Part shown: piece by piece, positions 13,774 through 21,921 of the stretch | Position numbering within the stretch: position 1 is the first letter of the stretch | Layout of the letters: every line of letters begins with the position of its first letter | Source: CANJSG01 sp038203875 | Lineage (GTDB): Bacteria; Verrucomicrobiota; Verrucomicrobiia; Limisphaerales; CANJSG01 | Assembly: GCA_038203875.1 (NCBI GenBank) | Contig: JBBRDN010000044.1 | Coordinates: forward strand, 1 to 24,462 | Direction of reading: 5' to 3' | Length of the DNA stretch: 24,462 nucleotides | Translations under genes and position numbers: made by a program | Notes under the pieces: model-generated | Databases searched by the model: none | Told to the model about the DNA's origin: nothing | Seen by the model: only the letters and a program-made list of their open reading frames with translations

Positions 13774-16377
13774 GAACCCGGGAAACTTCTTGGCCAATGT
13801 TCCCCGGAGCTTCGCGTAGGTGGTCGCCTTGAAGCTCGGCCAGTCGGTCGTGACGTCGATCCGTTTGCCGTCGGGTGTGGCGAGTGCCAGCGAGACTGGA
13901 ATCAAACCGTCGGCGACCTTCGGATGCTCGTTCAGATCGAAACACTCCAGGAGTTTGACCTGGGCCTCGGGCGATTGGAGGACGTCGTCTTCATCAAGCG
14001 CCTCGGCCGGATACTGGAGCTTCAACGGCTTGCCGGTCGGCCACGGGACGGTGAGCGGCGCGAGCGAGTCGAGCCATTCGATCTGGTCCTTGCCGAGGAA
14101 CGCCCGGAAGGCCGGCCTGAGTTCGACGGCCTGCGCGTCCTTGGCGAGATGAAGGCCCTGAAACGCGCGGGCCAGACATCGGCCCAATGTGGCGCCGTCG
14201 AGCTTTGGCATCTCCAATTCCGGCACTGCGTGGGCTAAAAAGTTCACGCGGGCGATGAGCTGTTTAACTTCGTGCGTCAGGTTGGGAAGGTCGAAGAGTC
14301 CTTGCTCATACGCCTCGGCCAACGCCCGGCCCGACTCCGTCGGGTCAACCTCGCGCTGATGCTCGCGGGCGATGGTGATGTCGATGAACCGGACAAGCCG
14401 GATCGCGTCGACGCGCTTGTGGGTGCGGTCGTAGACGTGCTCAACGCCCTTCCGGATGAGTTGGGGGAACATCTCCTGAAGCCACTCGGGTCGCACCGCA
14501 GTGGCCAACGACGCCAAGGTCATCAGCTCGCCGCCCCTGCTGCTGATCTCCCTGAGATTGGCGGCGACGAACAGGGTGGACTCCTGGACCACGCTTTCGC
14601 GCACGAGGGTCGCGGTGCGATTGCCCGGCAGAATGCAGTCGAGCGTGCCGATGTTCTTCCGCTGGCAGAGTTGGTCGGCGAACCCCGCGGTAACGGACCG
14701 GAGCAGCCCCTCGTCCATCGGGGCCTTCTTCTCGGCTGGGGCGATGGTCACGTCGTCGGTTCCGTCGTTGGCCACGAAGCCTTCCTTCCGGGCGATTCCG
14801 AGAATCTGTTTGAAGGTTTGGTCCACCTCGCGGGCCACCTTGGCGCTGATCCCGTAGCGTTGGCAGGAACCCACGTTGAACGACTGGTTGCGGGCGAACT
14901 GCCACGCACGCATGAGCGTGTGGAAATCGGTCTGCTGGCTGCCCTCGAAGACTTCGCGGGCCGCGGAGATGTGTTTCTCGTCGCGTGATAATCGAAACAG
15001 CAGGTCGCGACCGCTGACGAGGGCGGCGCAGAGCGCGGCGGTCTTCACGCAGTTGTGTTTTCGCGCCTCCAGCAGCATCCGGGAGAACCGCGGATGCATG
15101 GGCAGACGGAGCATTTGCCGGCCGGTCTCGGTGAGCCCACCTGTGGCGGAGTCGATGGCTCCAAGCACCCGGAGAAGCTGTTCGGCCCGGGCGACGCCCT
15201 GGGCGTCGGGTTTGTCGAGCCAGTCGAACTTGGCGGCATCGGGCACGCCCAGCGAGTGGAGCAGCAGGACGACTTCGGCCAGGTCGGCTCGTTGGATTTC
15301 CGGAGTGGTGCGCTCCGCGCGGTTGAGATGATTGCTCTCGGTCCAAAGGCGTCGGCATGTGCCGGGTCCGGTTCGTCCGGCGCGGCCCTTTCGTTGATCG
15401 GCCGAGGCGCGGCTGATTCCTTCCAGCAGCAGGGAATGGATGCCGCGTTCCGGATCGTAGCGGGAGACGCGGGCCAGTCCGGAATCCACCACGTGCCGGA
15501 TCCCGTCGATGGTGACGGACGTCTCGGCGACATTCGTGGAGATGACGACCTTGCGGACGGATTGCGGCGCAAAGGCGGCGTCCTGGTCTTCCGGGCTCAG
15601 CTCGCCGTGCAGGGGGAGCAGCGAAAGCGCCTCACCGACTCGCTGGGCGCGGATTTCCGTGATGGTCGACTGGATCTCTCCCATGCCAGGCATGAAGACG
15701 AGGATGTCTCCCGATTCACCGGAGAAGATGAGGTCGGCCACGGCCTCGGCGGCGATTTGCGGGGCGGGGCGTTCGTCGGGAGCCGGCAGGAAACCGACTT
15801 GGACGGCGAACATCTGCCCTTCGGAAACAACGATTGGACAGGCGCCATGCTGCGGATGCGCCAAGTAGTCTGCGACCGGTTCCGAATCCAGCGTGGCCGA
15901 CATGACGACGAGCTTGAGGTCGGGCCGGGCAGTTTGCTGGATGCGTTTGGCGAGGGCCAAGGAGACATCGCTCAGGAGACTGCGCTCATGGAATTCGTCG
16001 AAGATCAGAACGCCGATGTCGGCGAGGGTGGGATCGTCCTGCAGCCATCGCAGGAGGACTCCTTCCGTGATGAAACAGAGACGCGTGCCGTCGCCCGTCC
16101 GATCGTCGAACCGGACCTGGTAACCGACCTCGCCGCCAAGCTTCGAATTGCGTTCCCACGCGACGCGGGTCGCCAGCGAGCGTGCCGCGACTCGTCGTGG
16201 TTGGAGAACGACGACCCGTTTCTCTCCGGCCATTCCGGAGTCCAGCATCATCTGTGGAACCTGGGTCGTCTTGCCCGATCCCGTGGGCGCGACAAGGACC
16301 AGTCGGCTCCGCTCGCGCGTCTGGCGCAGGATCGGTTCCGAAACCTTCCAGATCGGGAGCTCTGTCTGAGCGGGCAC
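13762..16377 (-). CDS. hrpB: HrpB-type ATP-dependent DExH helicase
   Basis: A superfamily 2 helicase of 871 residues; E. coli HrpB is slightly shorter at about 800. Motif I A-P-T-G-S-G-K-T-T is at 30-38 and motif II D-E-F-H at 127-130, the HrpB form rather than the DEAH of HrpA. Motif III S-A-T is at 160-162, T-N-V-A-E-T-S near 281-287, and motif VI Q-R-K-G-R-A-G-R-T-G at 328-337. HA2 and HrpB C-terminal regions follow, ending in an aromatic basic tail. The start is GTG at 16377, 6 bases after the TMEM14 gene stop; no suitable ATG lies near. The biological role of HrpB is poorly defined, probably RNA-linked. The operon position behind TMEM14 has no obvious functional meaning. Confidence 0.93.
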   Translation of the reverse strand: MPAQTELPIWKVSEPILRQTRERSRLVLVAPTGSGKTTQVPQMMLDSGMAGEKRVVVLQPRRVAARSLATRVAWERNSKLGGEVGYQVRFDDRTGDGTRLCFITEGVLLRWLQDDPTLADIGVLIFDEFHERSLLSDVSLALAKRIQQTARPDLKLVVMSATLDSEPVADYLAHPQHGACPIVVSEGQMFAVQVGFLPAPDERPAPQIAAEAVADLIFSGESGDILVFMPGMGEIQSTITEIRAQRVGEALSLLPLHGELSPEDQDAAFAPQSVRKVVISTNVAETSVTIDGIRHVVDSGLARVSRYDPERGIHSLLLEGISRASADQRKGRAGRTGPGTCRRLWTESNHLNRAERTTPEIQRADLAEVVLLLHSLGVPDAAKFDWLDKPDAQGVARAEQLLRVLGAIDSATGGLTETGRQMLRLPMHPRFSRMLLEARKHNCVKTAALCAALVSGRDLLFRLSRDEKHISAAREVFEGSQQTDFHTLMRAWQFARNQSFNVGSCQRYGISAKVAREVDQTFKQILGIARKEGFVANDGTDDVTIAPAEKKAPMDEGLLRSVTAGFADQLCQRKNIGTLDCILPGNRTATLVRESVVQESTLFVAANLREISSRGGELMTLASLATAVRPEWLQEMFPQLIRKGVEHVYDRTHKRVDAIRLVRFIDITIAREHQREVDPTESGRALAEAYEQGLFDLPNLTHEVKQLIARVNFLAHAVPELEMPKLDGATLGRCLARAFQGLHLAKDAQAVELRPAFRAFLGKDQIEWLDSLAPLTVPWPTGKPLKLQYPAEALDEDDVLQSPEAQVKLLECFDLNEHPKVADGLIPVSLALATPDGKRIDVTTDWPSFKATTYAKLRGTLAKKFPGFTWR

Positions 16378-16383
16378 GGTCGA

Positions 16384-16680
16384 TCAGCCCTTGAGGACAA
16401 CGAGTCGGAGGACCAACGCCGCGATCGACAGGATGACCATCATTCCGGCCGGCATGAACTTCGCGCCCTTGGTCAGCTTCATCCCGAAGTAGACGAGCAG
16501 GATGCCGATCACGATGTCGGCCACCATCGAAGGCACGATGCCGAGCGCCGTCAGAATGAGGGGCAGGGCGAAGATTGAAGAGGCGATGAGAGAGGCCTTG
16601 CTCTTGCCCTTCAAGAAGCCGATGAGGCCGCCGAGTTCCAGCAGCACGATGTAGATCCAAAGGACGACGGTCGGTGTCAT
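16384..16680 (-). CDS. TMEM14-family small membrane protein
   Basis: A 98-residue, very hydrophobic protein with four predicted helices (about 4-22, 29-47, 51-69, 75-95). Glycine-rich helix pairs such as G-G-L-I-G-F-L-K-G-K-S-K-A-S-L form the repeated pattern of the TMEM14/UPF0136 family, whose eukaryotic members are linked to mitochondrial heme or fatty-acid transport. The bacterial role is unknown. It sits between the CPXCG gene (58 bases upstream) and hrpB (6 bases downstream) on the same strand. Confidence 0.85.
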   Translation of the reverse strand: MTPTVVLWIYIVLLELGGLIGFLKGKSKASLIASSIFALPLILTALGIVPSMVADIVIGILLVYFGMKLTKGAKFMPAGMMVILSIAALVLRLVVLKG

Positions 16681-16738
16681 GTGGCCGCCAGTGTGCTGTG
16701 GATCGGCGATCCGCGTCCAGCGGCGGCTTAACGTTCGA

Positions 16739-16918
16739 TCAGCCCGACATGACTTCGAGGCTGACGATCTCGCCGGGCTCGCATTCCGCGCAGACCTCGA
16801 ACGGCCGGCAACAGACCTCGCAGTCGGTGATGAAACGCTGCGACGATACGCTGGTGTCGATGACGAGCGTCGATTCCTGGCCGCAGAACGGGCACGAAAC
16901 CGATTCGGAGATTCCCAT
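16739..16918 (-). CDS. CPXCG-motif cysteine-rich zinc-ribbon protein, 59 residues
   Basis: A short gene easily missed by length cut-offs. From ATG 16918 to TGA at 16741-16739 it encodes 59 residues. C9-P-F-C12-G is a zinc knuckle. D32-C33-E-V-C36-C37-R-P-F matches the D-C-x-V-C-C-R-P signature of the CPXCG family (zinc-ribbon, Pfam PF14255 as I recall it). Two more cysteines lie at 43 and 46. The N-terminal Q-x-F-I-T-D linker is also typical. The alternative 77-codon frame across the same bases (16728-16961) is Arg-rich and lacks these motifs. The gene is 51 bases after the exported-protein gene and 58 before TMEM14. Function is unknown; zinc binding is inferred from the cysteine pattern. Confidence 0.85.
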   Translation of the reverse strand: MGISESVSCPFCGQESTLVIDTSVSSQRFITDCEVCCRPFEVCAECEPGEIVSLEVMSG

Positions 16919-16969
16919 GGAGGTATGCTCGCTGTGCTCGGCAGAAAAGCAATCTGCCCAAGGGTCGGG

Positions 16970-17839
16970 CTACGGCTTCGGTGGACCGGACTTCATCTGG
17001 GGAACGGCGTCGCGCCGAATAAAGGAGCTGTTGGTCGACGAGAACCTTCCGTGGACCGAGCTGAACATCGCGCGAGCGTCGAACTCTCCGGCGATGTTCT
17101 TGTTGAACCAGATCCCGTCAACCGGATCCCGGGTCACGAGCATGTTGAAGCTTTTGATCTTCCCCAGCATGCCGCCCCAGAAGCCAATCTCTTCGCTCAG
17201 TTCCGCTTCAAGCCGGACGATCTGGAACGCAACGGTGTCGATGTAGATCTTTCCCCGGACTTTCTGGATCACCCGCTCGCTCATGTTTTTGGCCGGTTCC
17301 TGCTTGGCGGCCGGCCCAAAACGGATCGCGTGAACGATGTGTCCCGAGAGATTGGTCGTTCCCAGCAACTCGAATTCGAACCGCTTGATCATGTCGGCGG
17401 TAATCGTGAGGTTGTTGTCGCCACCCGTGCGTTCGGACCTCGCCTTGCGTTCCTCGCCGTCCTGTTTCCGTTGGGTGTCGGTTTCAGACTTCGGGATGAT
17501 TTTGCCGTCTTCACGCACTTCGCGAAGGATCGCGGAACCGCGGATCGGCGAATGGTCGTAGATCTTGTCCCGGCGTTTCGTGACAGCGCCCTTCTTGTCG
17601 ATCTCCTCCGACACATCCCACCGGACGAAATGGTAGTTCGTCAGGATGAGTTGATCGTTCGTCTTGCCGGACGACGCGATCATGCGGTCCATGATCGCCC
17701 TTGCCGTCAGGGCATTGGTCGTTGTTCCGGGAGCAGTCGCCCTTCCTTCAGCCGCGCTCGCCGCGTCCGACAGCACCGCCAAGCAAACCATGACCAGCGG
17801 GATCAGTCCGGGCAGGGAGATTGGAAGAAGGGACCGCAT
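16970..17839 (-). CDS. Exported protein of unknown function, possibly LolA-like
   Basis: 289 residues from ATG 17839; a GTG six codons earlier (17857) is possible. The N-terminus (residues 1-30) is a clear Sec signal peptide: Arg, a Leu/Val-rich core, then A-S-A-A before E31. The mature part has a charged Lys/Glu/Arg-rich stretch (about 115-140). A later beta-rich half includes G-K-I-Y-I-D-T-V-A-F-Q-I-V-R-L-E-A, followed by G-K-I-K-S-F-N. This pattern of modelled strands resembles the outer-membrane lipoprotein-sorting (LolA/LolB-like) proteins common in Acidobacteria and Verrucomicrobia. The resemblance is from memory of the family pattern only. It is 30 bases downstream of the PQQ-propeller gene, so probably co-transcribed and co-localised in the periplasm. 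Confidence 0.7.
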   Translation of the reverse strand: MRSLLPISLPGLIPLVMVCLAVLSDAASAAEGRATAPGTTTNALTARAIMDRMIASSGKTNDQLILTNYHFVRWDVSEEIDKKGAVTKRRDKIYDHSPIRGSAILREVREDGKIIPKSETDTQRKQDGEERKARSERTGGDNNLTITADMIKRFEFELLGTTNLSGHIVHAIRFGPAAKQEPAKNMSERVIQKVRGKIYIDTVAFQIVRLEAELSEEIGFWGGMLGKIKSFNMLVTRDPVDGIWFNKNIAGEFDARAMFSSVHGRFSSTNSSFIRRDAVPQMKSGPPKP

Positions 17840-17869
17840 GGCTGGTGGCGATGGCACCAGAACCCGGCT

Positions 17870-19102
17870 TCAGTTCCAGCTAAAAACGGACAATCCTGTC
17901 AGGTCGCGCACGAAGAGCTGTTTGTCGGAAAGTCCCAGATGCGCCCAGCTTTCGCCGTCGGCCACCTTCCGTTTCTCGATCAGCTTGAAGGCCTTTGGAT
18001 CCGCTTCAATCCGTAGAAGAGTTCCGTCCTCATCCAGAGCGAGGATCTCCTTTCCGTTGCTGATCATGCTCCAGTATTTACCGAACTTGCGATCCGTCTC
18101 CCAGGCAAGCTTGCCGGTCGAGAGATCCACGCAGGCGAACTTTTGGTTGCGAAGATGCAGGTAGGCATGGTCGCCGATCAGCAGCGGCGATGACATATAG
18201 CCTTCCAGTTTCAGGCTCCATGCGGTGGCGGCTTTGGGGTTGTCCGTGGCGCCCTGAACTGCGAGCAGTTGGGTCTTGCCGCCGTAGGCCGAGGTGAAAA
18301 CCGAATCCTTCCAGACGGTCGGCGTGAGGATATTCATTCCGCGAAAGGCCTCGATGGCCTGCTCCCAGAGGATCTTTCCGTCAGATGGCGCCACGCCGGA
18401 CAGCTTCTGGCGGCCCTGAACCAGCAGTTGTTCACGGCCTCCAACCATGCCGATGACCGGCGAACTGAAGGCGCTGCCGTTCATGCCGCCTTCATCCTTG
18501 AGCGAACGCCACAGGACTGCGCCGGTGGCTTTGTCGATTTTCACAAAGCTGGCGGCGGCTTGGACGTAGACGGCGTCGCCGATGATCAGGGGCGAGCAGA
18601 CGAAGCCGAAGTCCGGAATGGGTGCCTTCATCTCTTTCACGAAATCCTTCTTCCAGATCTCAGGACCTGTCCTCACGTCCAGGCAGACGAGTGTGTCGCG
18701 CATTCCACCGACATACAGCCGCTCACCGTCGGTGGCCGGAGTTGATCGGATCCAATCACCGTTCGCCTTGGCGAAGAAGGGGACCTTGAGGAATCCCTCC
18801 CATTCCGCGCGCCAGAGGATTTTGCCGGACGCCCGATCCAACGCGATGGCGACCTCGTGGGTCTTGTTGCTGGACTCCGTCACGAAAACACGGTCGCCGC
18901 TGATAATCGGCCCCGAGTAGCTGGAGCCCAGCGGGACGCGCCACTGTTTCTTCAAGGTGGCGTCGGCGATGGAAGGAGGGAGAGCACCGGCGGGAACCAT
19001 GCCGTCGCGCGTAGGGCCACGCCATTGGGCCCAATCCGACGCTCGCAGGCCGATACTGGAAAACAGACAGAGGCCCACAAAGGCCCACTTTATGAAGAGC
19101 AT
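17870..19102 (-). CDS. Exported PQQ-like beta-propeller protein
   Basis: 410 residues with a short signal peptide (about 1-21), then D-W-A-Q-W-R-G-P-T-R-D-G (23-34), the opening motif common in Planctomycetes/Verrucomicrobiota PQQ-like propellers. Repeated blade motifs follow, such as A-L-D-R-A-S-G-K-I-L-W, C-L-D-V-R-T-G-P-E-I-W, K-I-D-K-A-T-G-A-V-L-W and C-V-D-L-S-T-G-K-L-A-W, each a PQQ-repeat strand pair of roughly 40-60 residues. No catalytic dehydrogenase motif or c-type heme site is visible, so a structural or binding role is as likely as an enzymatic one. The gene starts 63 bases after the formylglycine-generating enzyme gene on the same strand. Confidence 0.88.
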   Translation of the reverse strand: MLFIKWAFVGLCLFSSIGLRASDWAQWRGPTRDGMVPAGALPPSIADATLKKQWRVPLGSSYSGPIISGDRVFVTESSNKTHEVAIALDRASGKILWRAEWEGFLKVPFFAKANGDWIRSTPATDGERLYVGGMRDTLVCLDVRTGPEIWKKDFVKEMKAPIPDFGFVCSPLIIGDAVYVQAAASFVKIDKATGAVLWRSLKDEGGMNGSAFSSPVIGMVGGREQLLVQGRQKLSGVAPSDGKILWEQAIEAFRGMNILTPTVWKDSVFTSAYGGKTQLLAVQGATDNPKAATAWSLKLEGYMSSPLLIGDHAYLHLRNQKFACVDLSTGKLAWETDRKFGKYWSMISNGKEILALDEDGTLLRIEADPKAFKLIEKRKVADGESWAHLGLSDKQLFVRDLTGLSVFSWN

Positions 19103-19165
19103 TACCTAATCTGCTCATCGAAACGGCCGATGCAAGCGGCAGTTACCGTTCGACCCGGGAAGCGA

Positions 19166-20362
19166 TCAGGGTTTGGCGGAAGAGGCGTTCCTTCCGTCTC
19201 GAACGCAGCGGAATCCGACGTGGACGCTACCGGTGTCGATCGCGCCTTTGCCGCGCGTTCCGACCAGGTAGCGGGCGCAATATTGGTTGCTGCAGAGGAA
19301 CGATCCACCGCGTTGGACCCGCTTGGGTATGCCGGGTTCATCGGGATCGAAACTGTCGCCGGGACCTTTCGGGTTGCGGGCGACCCCGGGGCCGAGCTTG
19401 CCGTAGGTATCCGGGCGGAACCAGTCGCTGCACCATTCCCACACGTTGCCGGAAACATCGTAGAGTCCATAGGCGTTCGGCGCGAACTGGCGCACGGGCG
19501 CGATGCCCTTGAAGCCGTCTTCCACGGCGTCTGCATTGGGGAACCGTCCTTGGAACGCATTGCACTGCCACTTGCCGTTGAGCAGAAGGTCGTCGCCCCA
19601 AGGATAGGCCTTCTTTTCGAGGCCGCCCCGGGCGGCTCGTTCCCATTCGGCCTCGGTCGGCAGGCGCTTGCCGGCCCACTTGGCGTAGGCTTCCGCATCC
19701 TCGAAAGCCACATGGACGACGGGGAAATTCATCCGCGAAGTGATCGAGCTCTGAGGGCCGTCTGGATGACGCCAGCCCGCCCCTGGAACGTAGCGCCACC
19801 ATTGCAGCGGGTTGTCCAACATCACCGGCGAATCCGGGGCGGCGAAGACGACCGAACCGGGCACGAGCAATGCCGGATCGGCTCCGGGGAAATCCTCGGG
19901 ACGCGGCTTCCGCTCGGCGACGGTCACATAGCCCGTGGCGCGGACGAATTTCTCGAACTGCTCGTTCGTCACTTCGGTAACGTCCATCCAGAAGCCGTCG
20001 ACGTAAGTTTGATGGCCCGGCTCGCAGTCGGTGAATCCACCGCTGAGTCCGGTGCAGACGGGTTCACCGGGACGCAGCTTGCTTCGGAGTTCTGCGATCG
20101 GGCTTTCGGCCGGACCACCCATCCAGAACTCACCTGCTGGGATCCATGCCATGCCTTCCGGCGCGGTGGCGGCGGTAGGCGCTGCGGCACCCGCCGACGG
20201 AGCGGGTGCGCTTTCCGCGCCCTTTTCACTTCCGCCGCAAGCCGACAAGACGAGAGCTGCCGCAAGCGACAGGACGGCCTGCGCGAGACTTTGTCTTCTG
20301 GTCGGATCGATGGAAACGGGAACGGATCGGTTCATCTGGATGAGACTACGACGGGCTTTCAT
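19166..20362 (-). CDS. Formylglycine-generating enzyme with lipoprotein signal
   Basis: 398 residues from ATG 20362 (ATG 20335 also possible). The FGE-sulfatase domain spans about 68-390. The active-site pair C357/C362 is in G-G-S-F-L-C-S-N-Q-Y-C, followed by G-F-R-C near 383-386; this is the full pattern of true sulfatase-activating FGEs, not of pseudo-members such as EgtB. R-L-P-T-E-A-E-W-E and G-N-V-W-E-W are family hallmarks. The N-terminus has twin Arg, a hydrophobic core and the lipobox L-S-A-C42, then an Ala/Pro/Ser-rich linker (about 43-68), predicting a lipid-anchored envelope protein. It converts the sulfatase cysteine to formylglycine. It lies 7 bases downstream of the sulfatase at 20370, so it is co-expressed with its likely substrates. 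Confidence 0.93.
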   Translation of the reverse strand: MKARRSLIQMNRSVPVSIDPTRRQSLAQAVLSLAAALVLSACGGSEKGAESAPAPSAGAAAPTAATAPEGMAWIPAGEFWMGGPAESPIAELRSKLRPGEPVCTGLSGGFTDCEPGHQTYVDGFWMDVTEVTNEQFEKFVRATGYVTVAERKPRPEDFPGADPALLVPGSVVFAAPDSPVMLDNPLQWWRYVPGAGWRHPDGPQSSITSRMNFPVVHVAFEDAEAYAKWAGKRLPTEAEWERAARGGLEKKAYPWGDDLLLNGKWQCNAFQGRFPNADAVEDGFKGIAPVRQFAPNAYGLYDVSGNVWEWCSDWFRPDTYGKLGPGVARNPKGPGDSFDPDEPGIPKRVQRGGSFLCSNQYCARYLVGTRGKGAIDTGSVHVGFRCVRDGRNASSAKP

Positions 20363-20369
20363 TCTGGAA

Positions 20370-21878
20370 TCAAGGAGCGGGTGTTTTCCATTCGGGGATT
20401 CCGCCATCAGCGAGCTGCTTCTCATGGGCCACCCAATACGGTCTCGTCTTCGACATCGGCACGCCTTCATTGACCATCAACGGCCTCGCCTCCTTCCAGA
20501 AGCGGTCGTAGGCCGACTTCAGTTCCGTGACAACTTCTAGATGCGTTCCGGCGATGTCCGTCGTCTGTCCGGGATCTTCCTGCATGTTGAAGAGCGCTCC
20601 GTTCACAAGGCGGTATTGCTGATTGCGGACGCAGTAGTTGGTCCACTGATGCGCGTTGGGTTCCGCTCCGAGCGGCCAACGCCCCACGTGGTCGAACAGC
20701 ATCCGATCCTTCCATGTCGCTGCTGCCTGGGTATCGCCGATGAGAGGAAGCAGGCTGCGACCCTCGACCTGGTTCGCGGGCAGCGCGGCTCCGGTCAACT
20801 CGGCGAGCGTGGGAAAGAGGTCGATGTGCGCGGCGATGCGATCGATGTCGCGGCCGGGCTTGAAATGCCCGTCCCAACGGACGAAGAAGGGCACACGGAC
20901 GCCGCCCTCCTCGACCGAGTTCTTCGTTCCCTTCATGCCAGCGTTCCACGCCTTGAATTCGGTTCCGTCCGCCGAGCGGCCCACGACACCGTTGCCCAGA
21001 CCGTCACCGGCGGATCCGTTGTCGGACATAAAGATGACGACCGTGTTGGTCATCAGTTTCCATTCGGCGAGCTTAGCCATGAGGCGGCCGACGTTCTCGT
21101 CGATGTTCTCGATCATTCCGTAGAATCCGGCGGGACCCGGCTTGAAGCCGAGATCGGTGAAACGCTTCTTGTTCGGCTGGGGTGCGTTGTAGGGCGAGTG
21201 GGGTGCGTTCGACGCGATGTAGGCGAAGAAGGGTTCGGACTTGGAGGAGCGTTCCTTTATCCAGCCGAGTGCGGCCGTGAAAAAGACGTCGGTGCAGAAG
21301 CCCCGGGTCTTCACGAACTTCCCGTTGTGCCGGATCACCGGATCGAAATAGGTGTTCTTCGGCGCGTCGGCGCACGAGTTGTCGTAGAACTGCCCAATGC
21401 CTCCCGCGCCATGGATGAACACTTCGTCGAATCCGCGCGCCCCCGGCTGGTAGGCGTCTTCGTCGCCGAGGTGCCACTTGCCGAAGATGCCCGATTGGTA
21501 GCCGGCTTTCTTGAGGGCTTGCGGCAGCGTCGAAGCGCCCAAAGCCATGCGTTCCCGTTCGTTGATCGTGTGCGTAATGCCGTTCTTGAATGGATGACGC
21601 CCGGTCATCAGCGCCGATCGCGTGGGCGCGCACGTGGGGCTGACGAGGAACCGGGTGAAGCGGACGCTAGAATCATGCAGCGCGTCCATGTGCGGAGTGC
21701 GAAGCCACGTGTTGCCGTGGCGTCCGACGGGACCGAATCCCTGGTCGTCGGTGATGACGAGGACGATGTTGGGTCGATCAGCCGCCTCGGTGACGCTCAA
21801 TGCCAGGAGCAGAGCGGCGGCGGCGAACACGGCCCGTGACAAGAGGCGTCTAAGGGAGCTCAGAGGGGTGGGATTCAT
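20370..21878 (-). CDS. Exported type I sulfatase (arylsulfatase-like)
   Basis: 502 residues from ATG 21878; ATG 21893 would add five. A signal peptide with R-R-L-L-S-R, a hydrophobic core and T-E-A-A (about 1-33) precedes the sulfatase fold. Metal ligands include D44/D45 in V-I-T-D-D-Q. The formylglycine site is C83-A-P-T-R87 with S-A-L-M-T-G-R following. G-K-W-H-L-G, A-P-H-S-P-Y and F-M-S-D-N-G are present, completing the calcium and sulfate site. G-G-V-R-V-P-F is shared with the sulfatase at the window edge. Substrate unknown; a sulfated polysaccharide is likely from the operon context. It lies between a heparan-N-sulfatase-like gene (44 bases upstream) and the FGE gene. Confidence 0.94.
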   Translation of the reverse strand: MNPTPLSSLRRLLSRAVFAAAALLLALSVTEAADRPNIVLVITDDQGFGPVGRHGNTWLRTPHMDALHDSSVRFTRFLVSPTCAPTRSALMTGRHPFKNGITHTINERERMALGASTLPQALKKAGYQSGIFGKWHLGDEDAYQPGARGFDEVFIHGAGGIGQFYDNSCADAPKNTYFDPVIRHNGKFVKTRGFCTDVFFTAALGWIKERSSKSEPFFAYIASNAPHSPYNAPQPNKKRFTDLGFKPGPAGFYGMIENIDENVGRLMAKLAEWKLMTNTVVIFMSDNGSAGDGLGNGVVGRSADGTEFKAWNAGMKGTKNSVEEGGVRVPFFVRWDGHFKPGRDIDRIAAHIDLFPTLAELTGAALPANQVEGRSLLPLIGDTQAAATWKDRMLFDHVGRWPLGAEPNAHQWTNYCVRNQQYRLVNGALFNMQEDPGQTTDIAGTHLEVVTELKSAYDRFWKEARPLMVNEGVPMSKTRPYWVAHEKQLADGGIPEWKTPAP

Positions 21879-21921
21879 GAAAGAAAATCTCATGGGACGG
21901 TTTGCAGTTTCAGCGGGTAAA

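Noticed and set aside
15055..16578. A 507-codon plus-strand open frame opposite hrpB
   Set aside because: It is antisense to a clear helicase whose motifs are all in the minus frame; its translation is Asp/Gly/Arg-rich with no recognisable domain, as expected in high-GC DNA.
16728..16961. A 77-codon Arg-rich minus-strand frame
   Set aside because: It is offset from the CPXCG frame, has no motif, and is better explained as its shadow.
18857..20473. A 538-codon plus-strand frame opposite the FGE and propeller genes
   Set aside because: It spans several real genes and their gaps and has no motifs, signal or conserved features; a codon-bias shadow.
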